DNA of 64,000 nucleotides from Nocardioides sediminis (GTDB taxonomy: Bacteria; Actinomycetota; Actinomycetes; Propionibacteriales; Nocardioidaceae): assembly GCF_003047295.1 (NCBI RefSeq), contig NZ_PZYZ01000003.1, positions 1 to 64,000 of the forward strand, in the 5' to 3' direction. Position 1 is the first letter of the stretch; each line of letters opens with the position of its first letter. The translations under genes and the position numbers were made by a program. Shown here piece by piece: positions 7,551-15,405 of this stretch. The notes beneath the pieces are model-generated. The model was not told the origin of the DNA, ran no database searches, and saw nothing but the letters and a program-made list of their open reading frames with translations.

Positions 7551-9095
7551 CTACCCAGGTCCGTCGTCCGCGAGGGTGCCGACCAGTCCGTGCTCCATGG
7601 CGAACAGGGCGGCCGCCGCGCGGCTCGAGGCGCCGATCCGCTCGTAGATGTCCGCGACGTGGCGGTCCACCGTGCGCGGGGACAGGACCAGCCGCTGTGC
7701 GATCTCCCGGTTGGACAGCCCGTGGCAGAGCAGGCGCAGCACCTCGACCTGGCGGGGCGTGAGTCCGGCCGCACCGGCCCGCCTCGGGCTCCCCGCGCCA
7801 CCGGCCGCCGAGAGGACGGCGGCGACCGCGTCGGCGTCCAGCCGCCCCGCCCTGACCTCGGCGTCCAGCCGGGCGGTGGCCTCCCCGGCACCGAGACCCG
7901 CACGGTGGGGACGCGGCTCGACCAGCAGCCTCAGGGCGTCGGCCGTCGCCAGCACGCGCGCGGCCATGGGGAGCTGGTCCGCGCGCCGGCCGCGGTGGTA
8001 GCCGCTGCCGTCGCACCTCTCGTGGTGCGCGCCCACCAGCTCCGCGACCCCGGCCAGCTCGGGGACCCGCAGGAGGGCACGCTCGGAGTAGTAGGGGTGC
8101 AGCCTGATCTGGTCCCGCTCCGCCGCGGTCCACGGCCTCGGGCAGTCCCAGATCCGCCCGGGCAGCCCGACCCGGCCCACGTCGTGCAGGTGTCCCGCCA
8201 TGCGGAGCTCCTCGGGGTCGTCCAGCCCCAGCACTCCGGCCGCGGTGCCGGCGAGGTCGGCGACGGCCGACGAGTGCCCGGTGAGCCAGGGGCTCTTGAG
8301 GTCGACGAGGTCGCCGCAGACCCGGGCGACCTCGAGGCGGCGCGCAGCATCCACCCGGACGACCGGGTCGGGCTCGAGGTCCAGCACGAGGTCGAGCGGG
8401 TCGGTGGTGTCGAGGCCCCCGACGAGCGCCGGCAGCTCGGCGAGCGCGACGTCGACCAGCCGCGGGTCCAGCTCGCCACCGCGTCGACGGCGAAGCTGGC
8501 GGGCGACGCCCGGGGGTCCGTCGGGGTCGAGGAACATCGCGACGACCCCTGCCACGTGCATCGCGCGGGCCGGGAACGGGATCCGCTCGCCGTCCACCCG
8601 CGGGACCCCGCGGCCGTTCCACATGGCCGTCATGTGCGCCAGGGAGGCGACCGCCGTCGGGCTCAGCCCCAGGGCCCGGCCGGCCTCGGCGGCCACCTCG
8701 CAGGTCGCGACGGGGGCGTCGCGGGCCAGCCGCGGCATCGTGCGCAGCATGGTGGCCGCCACGCTGCCCCGCGACCGGCCGGTGGCCGTGGCGACGGCCG
8801 GCACGACGGAGGTGACCAGGTCGGTGGCCGACGCGCCGTCCGAGCGCAGCAACGCCCTCGTGACGGGCACGTCGTCCCCCCAGACCGAGGCCGTCTCCCA
8901 GGCGTACGCAGTGCACCCGAGATGCTCGAGCAGGGAGACCGCCATGACGTCCCGGACCTCGGCCTCGGGACTGCCGACGGCGCGCGCGAGACGCGTCGCG
9001 ACCACGCACCGGCGCAGCGACTCGTCGGCGAGACCTCCCGTGCCGAGGTCGGTGACACCGGCGAGCCCGGCGAACAGCCCGAAGAGACGGAACAC
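7551..9095 (-). CDS. HD-GYP-like phosphohydrolase fused to LuxR-type DNA-binding domain
   Basis: A 514-residue protein. The N-terminal half is a helical HD-like region (an inactive-looking repeat with LLEHLGC near residue 55). A second HD-GYP domain carries HLHDVGR near 302 and HHERCDGSGYHRG near 353, matching HD...HHExxDGxGY but with His-Arg in place of the Pro of the GYP loop. A LuxR helix-turn-helix follows at about 442-505 (LTPRQVEVLRLL...LSNREIAQRL). This suggests a regulator whose DNA binding answers to a nucleotide or other phospho-ligand. The start is uncertain: GTG 9095 (chosen on homology) or GTG 9110, overlapping the upstream peptidase gene. Probably co-transcribed with that gene and the MFS gene. 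Confidence 0.85.
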   Translation of the reverse strand: MFRLFGLFAGLAGVTDLGTGGLADESLRRCVVATRLARAVGSPEAEVRDVMAVSLLEHLGCTAYAWETASVWGDDVPVTRALLRSDGASATDLVTSVVPAVATATGRSRGSVAATMLRTMPRLARDAPVATCEVAAEAGRALGLSPTAVASLAHMTAMWNGRGVPRVDGERIPFPARAMHVAGVVAMFLDPDGPPGVARQLRRRRGGELDPRLVDVALAELPALVGGLDTTDPLDLVLDLEPDPVVRVDAARRLEVARVCGDLVDLKSPWLTGHSSAVADLAGTAAGVLGLDDPEELRMAGHLHDVGRVGLPGRIWDCPRPWTAAERDQIRLHPYYSERALLRVPELAGVAELVGAHHERCDGSGYHRGRRADQLPMAARVLATADALRLLVEPRPHRAGLGAGEATARLDAEVRAGRLDADAVAAVLSAAGGAGSPRRAGAAGLTPRQVEVLRLLCHGLSNREIAQRLVLSPRTVDRHVADIYERIGASSRAAAALFAMEHGLVGTLADDGPG

Positions 9096-9099
9096 TCCC

Positions 9100-10077
9100 T
9101 CAGCGTGCACCCGCCAGCCAGGCCAGCACCAGCCGGCCGACACGCTCCAGCTGGGCGGGGTCGACGACGTCGGGGGTGTCCTGCGGCGAGTGGTAGCCGG
9201 CGTACGGCGTGCTGCCGATCCGGGCGGCGGGAAGGCCCGCGAGGACGAACTGCCAGTGGTCGCTGGAGCGGTCGTAGCCGCGGACCACCGGGACCCCGGT
9301 CCGGCGGGCCGCCGCCTGCAGCGAGTCGGCCACCGGGTCCGGGCCGGCCTGCGCCGAGCCGATCGGCACCACGGTCCCGACCCCCACCCGGTCCAGCGAC
9401 ACCATGCCCCGCACGGCCGCGCGCTGCCGCGGCGGCAGGGACCGCACGTAGCGCCGCGAACCGTAGTGGTGGTCGGCGTCGCTGGGTCCCCGGGGCTCCT
9501 CCGCACCGAACAGCACGAAGACGACGGGCAGCCGGGTCCGTCGGGTGGCGACCGCGTCGGCCACCGCCAGCAGGACGCCGACGCCCGAGGCGTTGTCCTC
9601 CGCCCCCGGCGCCTGCGGAACGGTGTCGAGGTGGGCGCCGACGACCAGGTGCGGCTCCTCGGGCTCGAGGCCGGCCGGCTCCGCCACGAGGTTGACCGAC
9701 CTGCCGGCCGGCACCGGCACCCCCCACGAGACGCCGCCGGGGACGTCCACGACCTGGGGGCGGACGCCGTAGCCGGACCGTTCCAGCTGACGGGTGGCCC
9801 ACCGGGCGGCACGTGCGTACGCCGCGCCGGTGGCGGGCCGGGGCCCGACGGTGCCGGCGAGGTGGCGCACCGCGTCGACGGCCACCGACACGGGGAGGTC
9901 GCCGGGCCGCACGGCCGGGGACCGCCGAGGCGGCGGTGGCGAGGACGACTCTGCGGGTACCGACGCCGACGGCGACGGCGAGGCGTTCGCGGCCGCGTCG
10001 GGCTCCCGGTCGGCACCGGGCGCCGTACATGCGACCGCGGCCAACCCCGCAGAGAGCAGGGCGGCCGCGGTGCGCAC
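9100..10077 (-). CDS. M28-family zinc metallopeptidase, lipoprotein
   Basis: A 325-residue predicted lipoprotein (signal ends AVAC, Cys about 17) with a Pro/Ser-rich spacer and an M28 aminopeptidase domain. Metal ligands can be placed as GAHLDTV, the bridging Asp in EDNASGVG, the catalytic Glu pair in FGAEEPRG, the Asp in VSLDRVG and the late His in YAGYHSPQDTPD. It would trim peptides outside the membrane. The GTG start lies 11 bases after the sigA stop, so it may be read through from sigA, and its own stop sits at the HD-GYP gene start. No convincing ribosome-binding site was seen. Confidence 0.87.
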   Translation of the reverse strand: MRTAAALLSAGLAAVACTAPGADREPDAAANASPSPSASVPAESSSPPPPRRSPAVRPGDLPVSVAVDAVRHLAGTVGPRPATGAAYARAARWATRQLERSGYGVRPQVVDVPGGVSWGVPVPAGRSVNLVAEPAGLEPEEPHLVVGAHLDTVPQAPGAEDNASGVGVLLAVADAVATRRTRLPVVFVLFGAEEPRGPSDADHHYGSRRYVRSLPPRQRAAVRGMVSLDRVGVGTVVPIGSAQAGPDPVADSLQAAARRTGVPVVRGYDRSSDHWQFVLAGLPAARIGSTPYAGYHSPQDTPDVVDPAQLERVGRLVLAWLAGAR

Positions 10078-10088
10078 GGAAGGAGTGG

Positions 10089-11564
10089 TCAGTCCAGGTA
10101 GTCGCGCAGGACCTGCGAGCGGCTGGGGTGCCGCAGCTTGGACATCGTCTTGGACTCGATCTGGCGGATCCGCTCGCGGGTCACGCCGTAGACCTTGCCG
10201 ATCTCGTCCAGGGTCTTGGGCTGGCCGTCGGTGAGGCCGAAGCGCATGCTGACCACGCCTGCCTCGCGCTCGGAGAGCGTGTCGAGGACGGCGTGCAGCT
10301 GCTCCTGGAGGAGGGTGAACGAGACCGCGTCCGCCGGGACGATGGCCTCGGAGTCCTCGATGAGGTCACCGAACTCGGAGTCGCCGTCCTCGCCGAGCGG
10401 GGTGTGCAGCGAGATCGGCTCGCGACCGTACTTCTGGACCTCGATGACCTTCTCCGGGGTCATGTCGAGCTCCTTGGCGAGCTCCTCGGGCGTGGGCTCG
10501 CGGCCCAGGTCCTGGAGCATCTGCCGCTGCACGCGTGCGAGCTTGTTGATGACCTCGACCATGTGGACCGGGATGCGGATGGTGCGCGCCTGGTCGGCCA
10601 TCGCGCGGGTGATCGCCTGGCGGATCCACCACGTGGCGTAGGTCGAGAACTTGTAGCCCTTGGTGTAGTCGAACTTCTCCACGGCGCGGATGAGGCCGAG
10701 GTTGCCCTCCTGGATCAGGTCGAGGAAGAGCATGCCGCGGCCGGTGTAGCGCTTGGCCAGCGAGACGACGAGTCGCAGGTTGGCCTCGAGGAGGTGGTTC
10801 TTGGCGCGGCGGCCGTCCTCGGAGATCCACTCGAGCTCCTCGAGCATCTTCGGGCTGATCTTGCCGCCCTTGGCGAGCTTCTCCTCGCTGAAGAGGCCGG
10901 CCTCGATCCGCTTGGCGAGCTCGACCTCCATCTCCGCGTTGAGGAGGGGCACCTTGCCGATCTGCTTGAGGTAGTCCTTGACCGGGTCGGCGGTCGCGCC
11001 CGCGACCATGACCTGCTGCTCGGGCTCGTCGGTGTCGTCGGACGCGGAGACCGTGAAGGCCTGCTTCTCGTCCTCCTTGATGGTCGGGTCGACCTTGACG
11101 TCCTTCTCGAACTGCGCGTCGGGCAGGTCGGGCAGGACCTTCTTGCCGTCCGGGCCGATGGTCGCCGGCTCCAGCTCGGTCTCGAGGTCGACCGCGGCCG
11201 GCGCCGGCTCGGCGGCGGCCTTGGCGGCCGCCGCCTTCTTGGCGGGGGCCTTCTTGGCGGCCGGCTTGGCGGCGGCCTTGGTGGCGGTCTTCTTGGCCGT
11301 CGCCGCGGTGGTCGTCTTGCGGGCGCCCGAGGTCGCCGCGACCGCGCGGGAGGTGTCGACACCGATCTCCACGGAGATCCCGAGCCCGCTCAGGTGGCCG
11401 AGCAGGGCCTTGAGATGGCGGGGCTCGACCTGGGCGTCGTCACTGGCCTGCCGGAGGTCGACGGTGGTGACGCTGCCGGCGGGAGTGCCACGCTCGATGA
11501 GCGCGACGATGGCCGGGTGCGCCAGCACCTCTGCGGGGAGCAACTTGCGTGCGTGCGAGGACAC
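10089..11564 (-). CDS. sigA: principal RNA polymerase sigma factor (SigA/HrdB/RpoD)
   Basis: Directs RNA polymerase to housekeeping promoters. The 491-residue protein has region 1.1 (about 5-75), an Ala/Lys-rich disordered linker (about 80-130, typical of actinobacterial SigA), region 1.2 ([20 protein letters not shown]), region 2 ([20 protein letters not shown], then [14 protein letters not shown]), region 3 (IRIPVHMVE) and the region 4.2 helix-turn-helix ([20 protein letters not shown]). GTG 11564 is preferred over GTG 11570 because GAGAGG lies five bases before it. Group 1 identity is supported by the long N-terminus and full region 1.1, unlike the shorter SigB-like protein at 32.6 kb. Confidence 0.96.
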   Translation of the reverse strand: MSSHARKLLPAEVLAHPAIVALIERGTPAGSVTTVDLRQASDDAQVEPRHLKALLGHLSGLGISVEIGVDTSRAVAATSGARKTTTAATAKKTATKAAAKPAAKKAPAKKAAAAKAAAEPAPAAVDLETELEPATIGPDGKKVLPDLPDAQFEKDVKVDPTIKEDEKQAFTVSASDDTDEPEQQVMVAGATADPVKDYLKQIGKVPLLNAEMEVELAKRIEAGLFSEEKLAKGGKISPKMLEELEWISEDGRRAKNHLLEANLRLVVSLAKRYTGRGMLFLDLIQEGNLGLIRAVEKFDYTKGYKFSTYATWWIRQAITRAMADQARTIRIPVHMVEVINKLARVQRQMLQDLGREPTPEELAKELDMTPEKVIEVQKYGREPISLHTPLGEDGDSEFGDLIEDSEAIVPADAVSFTLLQEQLHAVLDTLSEREAGVVSMRFGLTDGQPKTLDEIGKVYGVTRERIRQIESKTMSKLRHPSRSQVLRDYLD

Positions 11565-11711
11565 GAACACCTCTCGTCAGAAGACTTCGGGGCGCGGCAA
11601 GGCCCGGTTAAGTCAAGAGCCGCTCTCGCCATTCTGCCACGGCACTCCCCACGGCGGAGAACCTGCGTCGAGATCGCCCCCCACGGAGCGACAAGACCTT
11701 GTGCGGGTACG

Positions 11712-11717
11712 TACAGT
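11712..11717 (+). promoter_or_regulatory. -10 box upstream of the TerC riboswitch
   Basis: TACAGT is preceded by GCGACA (11688-11693) at an 18-base spacing. The predicted start, about 11724, coincides with the first base of the riboswitch fold. Confidence 0.5.
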
Positions 11718-11721
11718 CTCC

Positions 11722-11835
11722 CCCGAGGGGAGTACCTCACCAAGGCCATCCGGTCACTACGGCGCATCGCGCCCCGGGTGGACGCCGATCTCCGCAGCGG
11801 ATCCTCCGGGCGGGCACCGGCGAGGGAGACCTCAG
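11722..11835 (+). promoter_or_regulatory. yybP-ykoY family (manganese) riboswitch
   Basis: The leader contains GAGGGGAGTA at 11725-11734 and GAGGGAGACCTC at 11822-11833. The outer bases GAGG/CCTC pair to close P1, and GGGGAGTA plus GGGAGACC are the hallmark flanks of the yybP-ykoY class. An internal GTCACTACGGC (11753-11763) matches the conserved internal-loop segment. The class binds Mn2+ and commonly precedes TerC-family genes, as here. The 3' half of P1 (CTCAGG) can instead pair with CCTGAG just before the Shine-Dalgarno, giving a plausible switch of translation. Confidence 0.8.
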
Positions 11836-11878
11836 GTCCAGCAGTCCCTGCGTCCCTGAGTGCTCGAGGAGAAACCCC

Positions 11879-12889
11879 GTGCTGCAATCCATCGCGTCCC
11901 CGACCCTGTGGTGGCTCACCATCGGCGCCGTCGTCGCGCTGCTCGTCGTCGACTTCGTGGCCACCCGCCGCCCCCACGAGGTCTCCATGCGCGAGGCCAT
12001 CGGCTGGTCCGCGTTCTACGTCGCCCTGCCCCTGATGTTCGGTGTCTACGTCTGGAGCGCCCACGGCTCCGACCGCGGCCTGGAGTACTACACCGGCTAC
12101 CTCGTCGAGAAGACGCTGAGCGTGGACAACCTCTTCGTCTTCATGCTCCTGCTCTCCGCGTTCGCGGTCCCCAAGGTGCTCCAGCAGCGGGTCCTGCTCT
12201 ACGGGATCGTGGGCGCCCTGGTGCTGCGCGGCATCTTCATCGCCCTCGGCGCCGCCGCCCTGGACCGCTTCGACTGGGTGTTCCTCGTCTTCGGCGCGAT
12301 CCTGCTGCTCACCGGCCTCAAGCTGCTCCGCGACGCGGTGTCCGGCCACGACCACGAGGTCGACGTGGACGACATGCGGATCGTGCGCCTCACCCGCCGG
12401 GTGATGCCGGTGACCGACGACTACGAGGGCACCAAGCTCGTCGTACGCCGCGACGGTCGGCGCTGGCTGACCCCGCTCGCCCTCGTCGTGATCGCCGTCT
12501 TCGCCACCGACGTGGTGTTCGCCGTCGACTCGGTGCCCGCGGTCTACGGGATCACGGGCGACCCCTACCTGGTGTTCGCCACCAACGCCTTCGCCCTGCT
12601 CGGCCTCCGCGCGCTCTACTTCGTGCTCCAGGGGGCGCTGACCAAGCTGGTGCACCTGTCCTACGGCCTGGCGGCGATCCTCGGCTTCATCGGCGTCAAG
12701 CTGGTGCTGCACTGGGCCCACGAGGTCTGGCCGGAGGTCCCCTCGGTGCCGACGCTCGCGTCCCTCGGCGTGATCCTGGCGATCCTGGCCGTCACGACGA
12801 CGACCAGCCTGGTCGCGTCCCGCCGCACCGACGCCCGCAACGAGCAGGCCGCCACCGAGCGGTCCGAGTCGGCGAGGACCAACGCCTGA
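11879..12889 (+). CDS. TerC/Alx-family integral membrane protein
   Basis: A 336-residue protein with about nine transmembrane helices. The signature YLVEKTLSVDNLFVFMLL (about residue 75) and the second acidic motif ATDVVFAVDSVPAVYG (about 212) identify TerC (PF03741); the buried Asp residues are the proposed metal path. Members of this family linked to yybP-ykoY riboswitches export manganese or supply Mn to secreted enzymes. The GTG start has CGAGGAG seven bases upstream. The C-terminal tail after the last helix is charged and cytoplasmic. Regulation by the Mn riboswitch is inferred from the leader. Confidence 0.93.
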   Translation: MLQSIASPTLWWLTIGAVVALLVVDFVATRRPHEVSMREAIGWSAFYVALPLMFGVYVWSAHGSDRGLEYYTGYLVEKTLSVDNLFVFMLLLSAFAVPKVLQQRVLLYGIVGALVLRGIFIALGAAALDRFDWVFLVFGAILLLTGLKLLRDAVSGHDHEVDVDDMRIVRLTRRVMPVTDDYEGTKLVVRRDGRRWLTPLALVVIAVFATDVVFAVDSVPAVYGITGDPYLVFATNAFALLGLRALYFVLQGALTKLVHLSYGLAAILGFIGVKLVLHWAHEVWPEVPSVPTLASLGVILAILAVTTTTSLVASRRTDARNEQAATERSESARTNA

Positions 12890-12925
12890 CCGCGTGTGGC
12901 CCGGCCGTCGCCGGGTGGCCGGCCC

Positions 12926-12969
12926 CGCTCAGGCGGAGCCGGCCGCCTTGGCGGCGGCCTTGTTCTGCT
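12926..12969. repeat. direct repeat, copy 1 (displaced 3' end of the HhH-GPD gene)
   Basis: Forty-four bases match 13680-13723 with one mismatch: 36 identical bases, one G/C difference, then seven identical. On the minus strand it encodes NKAAAKAAGSA-stop, the same tail as the HhH-GPD protein. The pair flanks a lower-GC segment and looks like an attachment-type duplication. Confidence 0.8.
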
Positions 12970-13679
12970 CCAGTGGGTCCGCAGCAGTGGCTACCGGTGA
13001 CTGTCGGTCGCGTGCGGAACTCGTCGTCATCGGACCTGATCCGGGTCCGAATCGACGGAACCGCCTAGGGGTGCGTGACCCATAGGCGGTCCAGTCGCGA
13101 AAGCCACGCCCCCTGATATCCCGAGCAACGCCGCTTTCGCTGTCAGTGTGCGGGCTCCTGCCGGGGAAAGCGCCAGACGCAGGCAGAGTCTCACCTGTCG
13201 GCCAGAGACGATGCCGGTCGGTGAGCGTCCCGGGGCTAGCGGGTGCGTGGACGGTCCGGACCATCCGGCCACGGCGGATTCTCGTCGGCCATGGCGGCTC
13301 TCTAGTCCTCCAGGTCGTCCATGACATCACCCGCGGAGTGCCTTTCAGGAGAATCGTCTTGACGTCTACGGTCGAGCTAGCTTGCGAGGTGGGCGCCCAC
13401 CGCCCGCCCGCGCGCGACACCGCGAGCCGTTGGGACCCATCCCCCGTGCCCCGGCGGCTCGCGGCCTGTCCTCGGTGCGATGCGCCCTCGCGACATGACG
13501 ACACACCTCTACTCCCCGACCGGGCGCCCCGACTGCGAGCTCGGTTCGAGGGTCGCTGGGGGGGCTACGGAGGTCCGCATGTGGCAGGAACGCGAGGACG
13601 AGTGGCATGCGCAGGTGACCTGAGCCGCGCGAACGTCTGCGAGTCCTCACCGAGGAGTACGGCGCGGCTGGATACCGCG
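12970..13679. other. lower-GC segment bounded by direct repeats; possible remnant of an inserted element
   Basis: About 710 bases without a convincing long gene. Hand counts over 60-base blocks give 39/60 G+C at 13021-13080, 40/60 at 13141-13200 and only 33/60 at 13321-13380, against 42/60 at 14101-14160 in the neighbouring gene. It contains a 13-bp hairpin with one mismatch (13060-13090) and an 8-bp inverted repeat GCGAAAGC/GCTTTCGC (13097-13104 and 13133-13140). No integrase, transposase or tRNA was found. A degraded integrated element is the simplest reading. Confidence 0.45.
13480..13623 (+). CDS. possible small ORF inside the repeat-bounded segment
   Basis: A 47-codon frame (ATG 13480, or ATG 13495 for 42 residues) ends in a Trp/Glu-rich stretch, EVRMWQEREDEWHAQVT. 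No Shine-Dalgarno is visible and nothing matches a family I know. It could be a gene fragment left in the inserted segment, or chance. Confidence 0.2.
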   Translation: MRPRDMTTHLYSPTGRPDCELGSRVAGGATEVRMWQEREDEWHAQVT

Positions 13680-13723
13680 CGCTCAGGCGGAGCCGGCCGC
13701 CTTGGCGGCGGCCTTCTTCTGCT
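13680..13723. repeat. direct repeat, copy 2 (in the HhH-GPD gene 3' end)
   Basis: Partner of the repeat at 12926-12969. It contains the last codons and stop of the HhH-GPD gene, so the segment to its left would have entered without changing the protein's C-terminus. Confidence 0.8.
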
Positions 13724-14255
13724 TCTTGAAGTCCCGCACCTTCTGCAGGGAGGCACCGTCGACGACGTCGGCCACCGAGCGGTGTCCCTCGAGGGCGTAG
13801 TCGCCGACGACGGCCTCCCAGCCCTCGGGGCGCACCCCGCGCTGCTTGGCCAGCAGGGCGATGAAGATCTGGGCCTTCTGCTTGCCGAAGCCGGGCAGCG
13901 CCATCATCCGCTTCAGCAGGTCCTTGGCGTCGGCGGCCCCGGTCCAGATGCGGGAGGCGTCGCCGTCGTACTCCTCGGTGACGATCCGCGCCAGCTCCTG
14001 CAGCTTGGCGGACATCGACCCCGGGAACCGGTGGATGGCCGGGGTGGTGGCCGCCATCGCCGCGAACTCCTCCGGGTCGGCGTGGGCGATCGCCTCGGGG
14101 TCGAGGCTCCCGAACCGGTCCAGGACCTTGGCCGGGCCACGGAAGGCATGCTCCATGGGGTACTGCTGGTCGAGCATCATGCCGACCAGGAGGGCGAACG
14201 GGGACTCGTCGAGGACCTTGTCGGCGGCCGCGTCGCCGGTGATGTGCACTGCCAT
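13683..14255 (-). CDS. HhH-GPD-type base-excision DNA repair protein
   Basis: A 190-residue protein of the actinobacterial HhH-GPD repair family. The N-terminus (FALLVGMMLDQQYPMEHAF) is the first helical motif of the glycosylase fold, and MALPGFGKQKAQIFIALLAK near residue 125 is the helix-hairpin-helix with its Gly-phi-Gly turn that grips the DNA backbone. I see no Fe-S cysteines, and the catalytic Lys/Asp of EndoIII/MutY cannot be assigned, so the substrate base is unknown. A GATACT -10-like box ends six bases before the ATG, suggesting a leaderless mRNA. The Lys/Ala-rich C-terminus lies in a direct repeat. Confidence 0.88.
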   Translation of the reverse strand: MAVHITGDAAADKVLDESPFALLVGMMLDQQYPMEHAFRGPAKVLDRFGSLDPEAIAHADPEEFAAMAATTPAIHRFPGSMSAKLQELARIVTEEYDGDASRIWTGAADAKDLLKRMMALPGFGKQKAQIFIALLAKQRGVRPEGWEAVVGDYALEGHRSVADVVDGASLQKVRDFKKQKKAAAKAAGSA

Positions 14256-14267
14256 GGGAGCAGTATC

Positions 14268-14672
14268 TCAACCCGGCGCCCGCCGGAGGGCCGGCCGCTG
14301 CCGGCGGTCCCGGAGGTTCCGCAGGTGGAGGGCGGCGATCAGCACCAGGAGCGGGGCGTGGATCGCGGGCAGCCGGTGGGCGAACCACTCCGGCAGGAAG
14401 ATGTCGGTGACCGAGCCGTCGGCCGCGCCGTACCGCTCCGCGACGTCGGTCAGCGGGCACCGGAACCCGTTGCCCGCGAACACCGCCGTCTCGGCCGCGA
14501 CCACGACGGCGGACGCCGTCACCCGCGGCCCCGACCGCCCGGTCAGCCCGGCCACGAGCAGGTGCACGACGCAGGCCTCGACCGTGAGCCAGGCCAGCGT
14601 GTGGACGCCCTTGACGGCAGCCAGCACGAGCGGGCGGGGCGGTGCCCCCGTCCCCGCCCCGCTCGCGGTCAC
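14268..14672 (-). CDS. small integral membrane protein
   Basis: A 134-residue membrane protein with about four hydrophobic segments: LAWLTVEACVVHLLVAGL, a valine-rich second helix, WFAHRLPAIHAPLLVLIAAL and its continuation. Between helices 2 and 3 lies NGFRCPLTDVAERYG, which resembles the Cys-Pro-Leu loop of DUF2784-like proteins, but I would not assign that family firmly. Its GTG start (14670-14672) overlaps the stop of the DUF1918 gene (GTGA), so it belongs to the Hsp20-DUF1918 unit and may be co-induced. Confidence 0.72.
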   Translation of the reverse strand: MTASGAGTGAPPRPLVLAAVKGVHTLAWLTVEACVVHLLVAGLTGRSGPRVTASAVVVAAETAVFAGNGFRCPLTDVAERYGAADGSVTDIFLPEWFAHRLPAIHAPLLVLIAALHLRNLRDRRQRPALRRAPG

Positions 14673-14866
14673 TGCTCGTGCTGGAAGTGCTGGACCTCGG
14701 CGTCGGGCCCGGGGAACACCAGGCTCACGTGGCCGGTGTCGGACCACCGCACGAGGTAGGGCGGGCTGCCGTCCTCGTGGCGCACCTCCAGGATCTCCGC
14801 GTCCCGGACGTGGTCCCCGACGTGCAGCCCGTGGACGACCAGTCGGTCCCCGACAGAGGCGAACAC
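14669..14866 (-). CDS. DUF1918 domain protein
   Basis: A 65-residue protein that is almost entirely one DUF1918 (PF08940) domain: an SH3-like barrel with the pattern SVGDRLVVHG, RDAEILEVRHEDGSPPYLVRW and GHVSLVFPGPDAEV. The GTG at 14866 has GAGG five bases upstream. It lies seven bases after the Hsp20 stop and overlaps the next membrane gene. DUF1918 genes commonly sit beside stress genes in actinobacteria; no biochemical role is known. Confidence 0.88.
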   Translation of the reverse strand: MFASVGDRLVVHGLHVGDHVRDAEILEVRHEDGSPPYLVRWSDTGHVSLVFPGPDAEVQHFQHEQ

Positions 14867-14873
14867 GACGGCC

Positions 14874-15284
14874 TCAGCTCTCGGCGCGGCGGACGGGGAT
14901 ACGGCGGGTGCGGTCCTGGTCCTCGTCGAACGGGACGCGCACCTCCAGGACGCCGTCGGCGTACGACGCGCTGATGTCCTTCTCCCGGGCGTCGCCCGGC
15001 AGCGTGACGCTGCGCATGAACGACCCGTAGTGCATCTCCTGGCGGTTGCGCTCCTTGACCTCCTCGCGGCGCTCGCCCGAGATCGTGAGGACGTCGCGGT
15101 CGACGGTGATCTCGACGTCCTTGTCCGGGTCGATGCCCGGCAGCTCCGCCCGCAGCACGTAGGTGTCGCCCTCGACGTAGTCCTCGACGCGGACCGACGG
15201 GGCAAGCCCCATGCCGGGCTCGAGGTCGAACCGGCTCAACAGCTCGGCGATCGGGTTGGCGCGGTGGCGCATCGGCGTGCTCAT
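14874..15284 (-). CDS. Hsp20/alpha-crystallin small heat-shock protein
   Basis: A 136-residue ATP-independent chaperone. The alpha-crystallin domain spans about residues 30-125, with VRVEDYVEGDTYVLRAELPG, the ITVDRDVLTISGERR strand pair and the closing ASYADGVLEVRVPF (the A-x-x-x-G-V-L signature). The C-terminal R-I-P-V motif replaces the usual I-x-I oligomer anchor. GAGGAG lies seven bases before the ATG. HspX (Acr), the mycobacterial homologue by context, is the best-known DosR regulon member. Two imperfect DosR-like half-sites lie 50-70 bases upstream. First gene of a Hsp20-DUF1918-membrane-protein unit. Confidence 0.93.
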   Translation of the reverse strand: MSTPMRHRANPIAELLSRFDLEPGMGLAPSVRVEDYVEGDTYVLRAELPGIDPDKDVEITVDRDVLTISGERREEVKERNRQEMHYGSFMRSVTLPGDAREKDISASYADGVLEVRVPFDEDQDRTRRIPVRRAES

Positions 15285-15332
15285 GTCGACTCCTCTGGAC
15301 GGGTGGGCTGGGTGGTGGTCTGGCTGGTGCCT

Positions 15333-15355
15333 GGGCCGCGGACCCGTCGAGTCCC
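15333..15355 (-). promoter_or_regulatory. weak DosR-like sites upstream of hsp20
   Basis: On the minus strand, GGGACT (15355-15350) is followed by GGGTCCGCGGCCC (15345-15333). Both resemble half-sites of the DosR box, but neither is a full 14-bp match. Placement upstream of an hspX-like gene raises their likelihood. Confidence 0.35.
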
Positions 15356-15405
15356 GGCCACTCCCGAGTCAACGCCCGACCGGTGCGGGGGTGCAGGGCC
15401 GGAGG

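Noticed and set aside
13036..13056. T-loop-like sequence GGTCCGAATC suggesting a tRNA fragment
   Set aside because: The flanking bases do not form a 5-bp T-stem, and no acceptor or anticodon arm is present.
12929..13504. A 191-codon minus-strand frame ending in the duplicated AAAKAAGSA tail
   Set aside because: Only the repeated tail is recognisable; the rest has no codon-use signal, domain or ribosome-binding site, so it is treated as a by-product of the duplication.
13545..13560. GGTTCGAG resembling a tRNA TPsiC loop
   Set aside because: No matching stem or other tRNA arms nearby; probably chance.
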